This document shows positions 29,301 through 38,300 of a DNA stretch of 64,000 nt, in pieces; position 1 is the stretch's first letter; each line of letters starts with the position of its first letter. Origin of the DNA: Athripsodes cinereus (Eukaryota; Arthropoda; Insecta; Trichoptera; Leptoceridae). The translations under genes and the position numbers were made by a program. The stretch covers positions 10,767,684 through 10,831,683 of the forward strand of contig OX388328.1 in NCBI GenBank assembly GCA_947579605.1. The letters are read 5' to 3'. A model generated the notes under the pieces. That model saw only the letters and a program-made list of their open reading frames with translations, was not told where the DNA came from and ran no database searches.

Positions 29301-32300
29301 TTCCTGCCTCTCACAGAACACTGTCAAAATTACAGAATAGAGCGTGAAGCCTATGCAAGCGAAACTTGGACATGGCTGAAGAAGGACGAGAGTAGAATAA
29401 ATGCAGTGGAGATGCGATCACTGAGAAGAATGGTAGGTAAAACATTGCGTGATAGAGTAAGAAATGAGGATATTAGAAGAATGAGTGGATGCAAGAGGAG
29501 TGTTGTTGATAGAATGCGTGTAAATAAATTGAGATGGTTTGGTCATGTGGAGCGAATGGATGGTGTAAGATTGACGAAGAGGGTGTGAGAAAGCGCGGAC
29601 GTCCAAGAACTACGTGGCTTAACCACGTGGATCAAATTCTCAAGGACGGTCGCGTGTTAAGTAAGAGGAATTGGCGTGCATGTATGAGAAACTGGATGAA
29701 TGTAGAGGAAGCGAAAGAAGTATGTAAGGATAGAGCGACATGGTGTTCCATTCTCTCTGCCTACCCCCACCTGGGACACGGCGTGAGGGTATAGTATAGT
29801 ATAGTGTGAAGCCTATCTTTTACCGGTGGACTCCACGGGATAGCGATAATCAAACATAGTGAAAATCTCCTAACACAAAATTTTTGTGCAATCATCACCT
29901 TGCAAATAATGCTAACAGATCAAAAAACACACTTATTCGCTGGATACCCCATTTACAGGAAATTGTGTTACACACGATGGTATAAATACTACTACTACTA
30001 TACCATCACGGCATATCCCACAAGTGGGGTAGCCAGCAGATCAGCTGCACGTAAGAAACATGCAAACTGTCCTCTTCGTGCCAATATAAAATCAAGACAT
30101 TCAGGATGGGTGGCAAGCCTCATCGCTGAAAATAGATATGACAAAATAAAGAATCTGGTTGATTAGTAGATGTTATCACACCTCTAGTCGGCAATATAAA
30201 GATTTACAACTTACAATCAGACAAGTATGTTACACAGTGTGCTGTATATACTTAAATGCCTGTATAATTAAATAGTTATGTACCTAAATAGTAATATTAT
30301 GTTTATCTATCTGACATATCTCTTCATATAATAATTACTGGAATGTGTTATGCAACAATGTAATAAGCCACGAAACCTAAAACTGAGATAACACTCTAAC
30401 TTATTAATTGTGTCAGTGCACACGTGGTAGAATTTCATACTTGAGTAAATTAACATATAACATAACATGCATAGACAATCTGATAAACGAGTACCCCATT
30501 CCAAGGAGAATTTCAGTACTTACACACTCCTACAGACGAGGCACAGACAAGATTCAGAACACCATCTTGAAGGATCATAATATTCAGCACACATGAATAC
30601 AAGACACTGCTGATTGTGCCAAGTGGAGACAACTAACTCACAAATACCACCCAAAAGACAGAGGACACCAAGGCCCACCTGCGATAAAGCATCCTTGCCC
30701 CAATCGTGATACGAGTGTGCTTATATTGAATTGGCCTATTCATCTGAGATGGCATAGCACAATGGATGCTGTACAGCCAGATTCACGGTGAACTTTCAGC
30801 GCTTACAATACTCGCCTTATCGAGTTGTTTGCATACATATTATTAGCTACTTCAGAAACACGATTACTTCATATTAGGAAAGCAATAATATCATTTATAG
30901 AGTTGAATTACAGCAATATCAACATTTTATCAATTTTACAGTTTGACACATTGTTGCGTAACAACATCTATACATAATACCTATAATATGTAAAATATAA
31001 CTAACTTTATAGTGTGTGGGAATGACAATAATAAAAACCTTAACTTATTAATTCTTTAAATTATTACCCAGAAAATGTTACCACAAGGGATAGAATATAA
31101 TAAAAAATAAAAACATTTTCCTCAAGTGTAAAAATACTAATTAATAACCTTTATGCAATGCATACATTATAGGGCGTTTAGAATTAAAGTGGATGAAGTC
31201 CATTTCTTCTTAAAATTAATTATTGGTGGATTCTCGCTCTATAGGCATTGGTTTATTTACATTCACTGTGTCAATGTTTAGGTAGTACAACTCCAGGAAT
31301 TTATTAAGTTTAGGTGAGCGTATCAAAACTTTGATTATTTAGAATTATTTTTTTATGTAGATGTGAAGTATTTTATCTGGAGAACAACAATACGGTGTAA
31401 TATTGTTGTTTTATTAAGCACAAAATTAATAATTTGCAGTTTTCTTACAGTTTGACATGTCACAAGTACTTAAATTTGTACGTTTGACTGATTTAAGTAG
31501 GCTAGGTTTGTTAGGTAGTCTGGTGTTTTATATGCAAAAGCACACATTTATTGACAATCATTTCATTATGTGAATATTTCATAGTAATTTTTTTTTCAAG
31601 TTCACCTCTTCTAAATATTTACCGAATTCCATAATAAATAAAAACAAAATGTTTTCTTCTACAATATGTTCTTTATTCCGAGAAAAGAAACCATTAGTTC
31701 AACATCTGAGTAATGTATGTCTCTAGTCTTGTATTACAAATAAATAAATGTGACTCGTTCCACTATGGTTCTGAACCTGTCATAAATGTAGTAAGTTTTT
31801 ATTTATTTCCAGTACATATATATTGATGGTATATTGGCTGATTAATTCATTTCATATTTATGTGTGTCATATTGGTTGCCACAATTTTTTGATATTGCAG
31901 TAAAATTTGTAGTTTAACACATTCACTGCCTAACAACAAAAAAAAATTATTAAAAAATGCCAGATAATTGTTTTTTCTAGTTTCCAATACTAATTTGTGT
32001 ATTTATTACTAATTTTATTTGATTTATGTGAAAATAGAGACATTTTACATTTTAAATTCTAAAAGACAAATGTTCGAAAAAAATAAAGACATTTTACATG
32101 CATCTTATTATATTCAGAGATGAGGACAGCTTGAATGTTTATTACACGCAGCTGGTATGCTGGCTACCCCACTTGTGGGATATGCTGTGATGGTATACAT
32201 AATAGTAGTAATAGTAAATGAACTTTAGCATGAATGTGGAGGAAGTCAAAGTAAGAAATTAAAATGAAACAAAATGTGTAGTAAATCCACTGAAGTTGAC

Positions 32301-35300
32301 TTTATTAATTTGGGAGCTGTTTTCTAATCCTTTTGCCCTCATCGTCAGGCTAATGCAAAGTAAAAGCTCTGAAAGTCAGCTATTAAATTAATTAAATCAC
32401 CAGTATAAATACTACGTACTTTGTTTAATTTTAAATTATCATTATAATAAACTTTCATCGAAATCATCATCATCATAAGCATCATCACCCTCAACGCTCC
32501 TCTCGGGAGCACAGGGCAGAAACCAGCCTCCTCCATTCAGAGCGTCTCTGTGCCAATTGCGTCACCTTTTTCCACGACATTCCTTGCGCTCTGATATCGT
32601 TGTCATAGGAACGGTGTATTGTGAACGAAGGACGCGCGGGCCGACGGAACCCCTGCGGACGGAAGAACAGTGCTCTTTTTGGCCAACTATCATTAGGCAT
32701 TCTCAAAACATGTCCCAGCCAGGTCGAAAACTGTTTATCGAAAACTGTTGAATTAAATTATCTATATATTTATAAATCCTCTATTTACAATGACTTATTT
32801 GAATATTTTTGATTGACTTATAATAATTATCTCACTTACACTTATTTTACCTGTAATACTGTTCCTGATATGACACATTTATTGTGTAGTTTTTTGTTGT
32901 TTTTCTGTTTTTAATATGATTGTTAACATGTCAAAGGCTAACGCCGTAGATGTATGAAATAAATAAATAAATAAACTTTATGAAGTCAAAGTAATATGAA
33001 GGACAGTTCTGATCAACATTCCATCCTCTCTGCCTACCCCGCAGGGATGCAGCATTAGAGAAAAGATAAATATCGTTGTTAATAAATTAGAAGATTGAGT
33101 GGATGCAAGTGGAGTGTTGTAGATAGAACGCGTGTAAATAAATTGAGATGATTTGGTCATGTGGAACGAATGGAAGTGGAAAGAATGACAAAAAGGATAT
33201 ACTTGTCTAAAAGGAGGGGTGTGAGGAAACGCGGGCGTCCCAGAACTACATGGCTTGATCATGTAGATCAAATTCTCTAAGACGGCCGTGGTTTGAGTAA
33301 GAGAAACTGACGTGTGTGCATGAGAAATTGTAAAGTATGTAAGGACAGATCTATATGGCGTTCCATTCTCTCTGACTACCCCACTTGGGATACGGCGTGA
33401 GGGAATAGATAGATAGATAGATAATAAATTGTGCTGTGTCCTTGAGGTGCTTTGGCACATAAACAACACAATATCATTAAAGTACATAATAAGTGTATAT
33501 TTCTCTCTTTCATATTCCACTGCGTGTATATCTAAAATGAGTCAATAATTCATTTTAATGTGTACATAATGATTACAATTTAAATTACTTTTCACATATA
33601 TCATTCATCTGAAATACACAACAACTAATTATTTGAATATTTATCATAGCCGAAAAGACTAAAATGGCACATCTGGCGATGTGTGGCAAAGATACAACTA
33701 AATAATAGGTATGTCTGTATATGTATATCTATGTAATACATCTTAAATAATAATAATAGTAATAATACCTACATACATTAAAAAGCCTTGTTCAAGTTCA
33801 CATAACTTCCTTGTACAACATACAAAATAATATTAGATAAATCATGGGCGTATAATGATTTTTTCTACAGCACAGCGGTTTTGCAATTTTTTTATTGTTA
33901 CAACTATTACTTATAGTTTATTTATTTATTTATTTATGGTTTATAATTTAGTTTCCATGTATCATTTAAAAGACTAATTATTTATTATTATTTTCAATTT
34001 GTCTTTTGTTTTATTTTATTGGGTTAGTTGGGAGATATCGCGTCCCTGTGATAAACTCGCCCACTGTGCAAATTATTTGTATAAATAATAATAATAAAGA
34101 CAATTTGTATTTGGCGCCGTTTAATGATCCGTGACCATCTCAAGGGCGCCATGACTTTTCTTGAAAAGCAGTGTTTTCAGCTTACTCCTGAACGTTGCAG
34201 TGGGTTGGTTCTTTCTTAAATCCGCTGGTAATCGATTCCAGGCAGTTGGCCCCGCCATGTTATAATCCATGCATGTACCATGTTGTAATCTAATTATTTT
34301 TCTTTAAATATTTTTTACAATAAAGTTTATTATTATCATTTATTTACCAAAATAACATTAGAATCTACATTTTGAACACAATATAAGATTAACAATTAAA
34401 ATTAAATATTAACATAATTATATTTTTATTATTATTCTGTCCTTCTAAGTAAAAACACAGTAATTACCAAAACAAATTTGTGTCAGAATCGCAGTTCCAA
34501 GTTTTAAACTACCACCTTTTTATGTGTATTTTTTCAAGTACCTATTAAAAAACAAACATGACACAGTCGTCAAAACATGGAAAAATAAATATACATGTAC
34601 GGAGTTATCAAGTTATTTTATTCCACACTATACTATACCCTCACACAGTGTTAAGTGGAGTAGGCAGAGAGAAAGAAAGCCATATCAATCAATTATATTT
34701 CTTTCCATTCCTCCATATTAATGCAGTTTATCAGAATATTTCATCAGCCCCCCTAGACAAGCACGCACTTTTCGATCGACTACCAACAAATTTACAACAA
34801 TCTACCTACATGTACCGTGTAATTATGCGTTATTGTTGCGGTTATAGTCGTAAATTTGTTTGTAGTTGATCGACAAGTGACGGTTTGTCTAGGGGGGCTG
34901 GGGTTATTCATACTGTTAAACTGATTAATCATTTATGTTTCCTTTTTGGCACCTATCTTGAATGTTTAAATTTTTAAGTTGTCACGAAGAGGAAAGCGTG
35001 CATGTTTATTGCGTGCAACTGGTCTGTTGGCTATCCCACTTGCTTGGGAAATGCTGTTTTTATTTCTTGCTATTTCTTTCAATTTGTTCATATTTGTGCA
35101 GTTTATCACAATATTTTAGTATAAAGTATATAACACATTATTAGTGTAATTGTAGCCAGATTAATGAATTGGGGGACTTGTCTGACTGGTTGAAATATGA
35201 TACACAACACACCAACAGTCTGACAAAACTATTGTACTTTGTAACATACACACACACATACATAGCGTAATATAATATATATATATACATGTCAGCAAAT

Positions 35301-38300
35301 AGACAAATAGATAGATAGACAAAACTGAATGTCAGCGCAAAACTATAGTGTCATTTTTCAGTATAGCCGTTCAAAGGTTTTTCTGACGTAATTCCATTTA
35401 CTTCTTCTCACAACACATTGTTTATTTGTACAAAATAACAATCAAAGATGATTGCAAATTATTCTATTTTATTTTTACAATATATTTAAACGAACGATCT
35501 AACAGTCAATTACAGAATGTGTGACAAAACATACATTCAATATGTGGACCAGCAAAGATCCTAATTTTATGAAATTGAAAAATAAATGTTTTTTTCCACT
35601 ATTTGTTTTTTATTGAGAGAGAGAGACGTCATTCGTCTTGTAAGGACGTCTTCAATGATAATGTTCTTATAAGACAAAAGACATTTCTCTCAATACTAAA
35701 CGTAAAGTGTAAAAAAACATTTGTTTTTTAATTTCATTTTAGAATTCTACTACTTAAACACCAGCAGAGTGAATCCGAAATTTACCAGAGATGTAATGAC
35801 TTTATAAGTGGAAACCTGGTCACTACAAAATTAAATACAAAGTAAAACTAAGATCAATTATTTATGTTATGAATTTTTGACACAATTGGATGTCGGGAAC
35901 TGGATTTTTTACTTACTAGAAGTGTAGATGTCAAACATATTTTGAACCACTCCAGATTAATCATTCCAACTGATCACACTCACTGATAGTTAACCTATTT
36001 GAATAGGTATTAACTAGGTAGGTATGTTGTATATGATACACATACATATGTGAACTTCCTTAAGGAGTACACGACACAGAGTTTATAAGTGTCGAAACTC
36101 TGTGTTGTGTACTCCTTAAGGAAGTTCACATATGTATGTGTATCATATACAACATACCTACCTAGGTTCACCGTCCCAGAACAGAGCAATCTAGTGGGAC
36201 GGTGTAATTTCCCTGTATTGCGTGAATCAATTAGCGACGTACACGGTCAGGCGGGCCGGGGGTGACCTGATATGAGATCCTATTTTTTACAAAGACCAAC
36301 ATACCTAATTTACCCATTTTTTGGTCCCTGTGAGGGCTGCCCCTGGCTCGCTCATCTGAGATCCCTATAGGGAGCCCATGATGAGTTTGATAAGAAAGAG
36401 TGATATGTGATGTCCATAATAATATATAATATATTGTGAAAACTGTCAAATGTACCTATTGTAAGAAGGGAAATGAAAGATTTTCATTTCATTTCATTTC
36501 ATAATACCTATTCAAATAGGTCGACTATGGATGAGTGTGATCAATTGGAATGATTAATCTAGAGTAGTTCAAAATATGTAAGACCAATTGTGATTTCTTC
36601 CTTCCAGCCTCTTCTTCCATACATAATATTTAATGTTCTAATTAGACTATTTATATATGGCACCGTTTAATGATCCGTGACCATCTCAAGGGCGCCGTGA
36701 CTTCTCCTGAACAGTGGTGTTTTCAACTTGGCTCCAAATGTGGTGGTGGACTGATTCCCTCCCAGATCTCCAATATATTATTTGGTGTATCATACACACT
36801 ACTTCTGTATCATCATTTACACATGAGAAATAACAGTTTTAATTTTAATTTTTAAAGTTATTATCCTCGTAATTTGATACATACAAATCCCTTTGTTTTT
36901 CCAGTAATACGATAACGAAAGTTGGTGTAATTACAAGGATGAATGTTAATAAGTTAAGATGGTTTGGGCACGTGGAAAGAATGAATGAGAACAGAATAAC
37001 TAAGAAGATATATTTGGCTGAGAGGAATGGTGCGCGGAGACGTGGACGTCCGAGGATTAAATCGCAAGATCATTTAAATCAAATCCTTCAGGACGGTCAT
37101 GTGTTGAGCACATTGAACAAGAGAGCAGCCTGCATGAGGAATTGTATGACAGTGACAGAAGCGAAAGATGTATGCAAGGATAGAAGGAAGTGGCGCTCTA
37201 TCCTTTCTGCCTACCCCACGAGGGAAGCGGCGTGATGGTATAGTACGCAACTATACAAGTCATCCTTTCTATGCCGTATAAATATGAGGGCAATTAGGAT
37301 GGAAGGCAGTATAGCACCTCATTCCAGCTGAATTGGAGACGTGAAATATATAATATATATACCTATGATCCGTGCAGTTTCCGTAATTTTCAAGTGTCCA
37401 AAGACATATTTTAGTCATATAATGAAAGGAGAAAAATATGCCATCCTAAAACTAATCATAGAAGGGAAGATTGAGGGCTGTAGAGAAGTTGGAAGAAGGC
37501 GGCTTTCCTGGCTCCAGAACAATCGAAAGTGGACCGGGATGAGAGGTATGTAAGAGCTGTTTCGTGCTGTCTAGAACAGGAAGGATTTTTCTCAGGTGGT
37601 AGTCAACGACCGGGAGACCCGACAAGACACGTAAAGAGAGAGAGAGAGATTAAAAGACAGGTGTTCGAAAGGGCAGACACATTTTACAATTTAATTTCAG
37701 CGATGAGATTTACCATCTATCCTGAATGATTAACTTTTCGTTGGCACGTAGAGGACAGCTTGCATGTTTATTACATGCATCTGGTCTGCTGGCTACCCCG
37801 TTTGTGAGATGTGCGGTGATGATATAGTAAATATATTATATGCATTTTTTTTATGAATGATATCTGCCTCTTACAGTACTAGTAGAATAGAAAACTTGCA
37901 CAGAAAAGAGTGAACAATTTTTGTATCCCAGATTACCTATAAGATACAAAATATCAAACAATTTTTAGTAGAACCCACTGAATAAAAAAATATGCCAAAT
38001 TTTTACCAAATTTCAATTTAAACATTCACATTTTACCTTTAACAGAATGTCTATATTGACTTAAACCAAATATGAACAATTTTCAAGGATTTTGACATCA
38101 ATGGTATATTTAGTTCAACTTCTATCTTTTTTTCAGTATTTGTGTAAAAAGGGGGGCAAAAATACTCTAAATTTAGGTCAAATGTAATCAGATATTCTCA
38201 AAACACATTCCACACAGCAATACCGCCTCTTTTTAAGGTGGAAAACGGCGCGATAGTCCACCCACGACTTTTTACACTGTTCACATTTCCTGGAAGGTCA

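Noticed and set aside
32978..33520. A 180-codon minus-strand open frame
   Set aside because: It is the antisense of a LINE-X tail; the same pattern of antisense openness occurs at 26228-26767 and 29418-29606.
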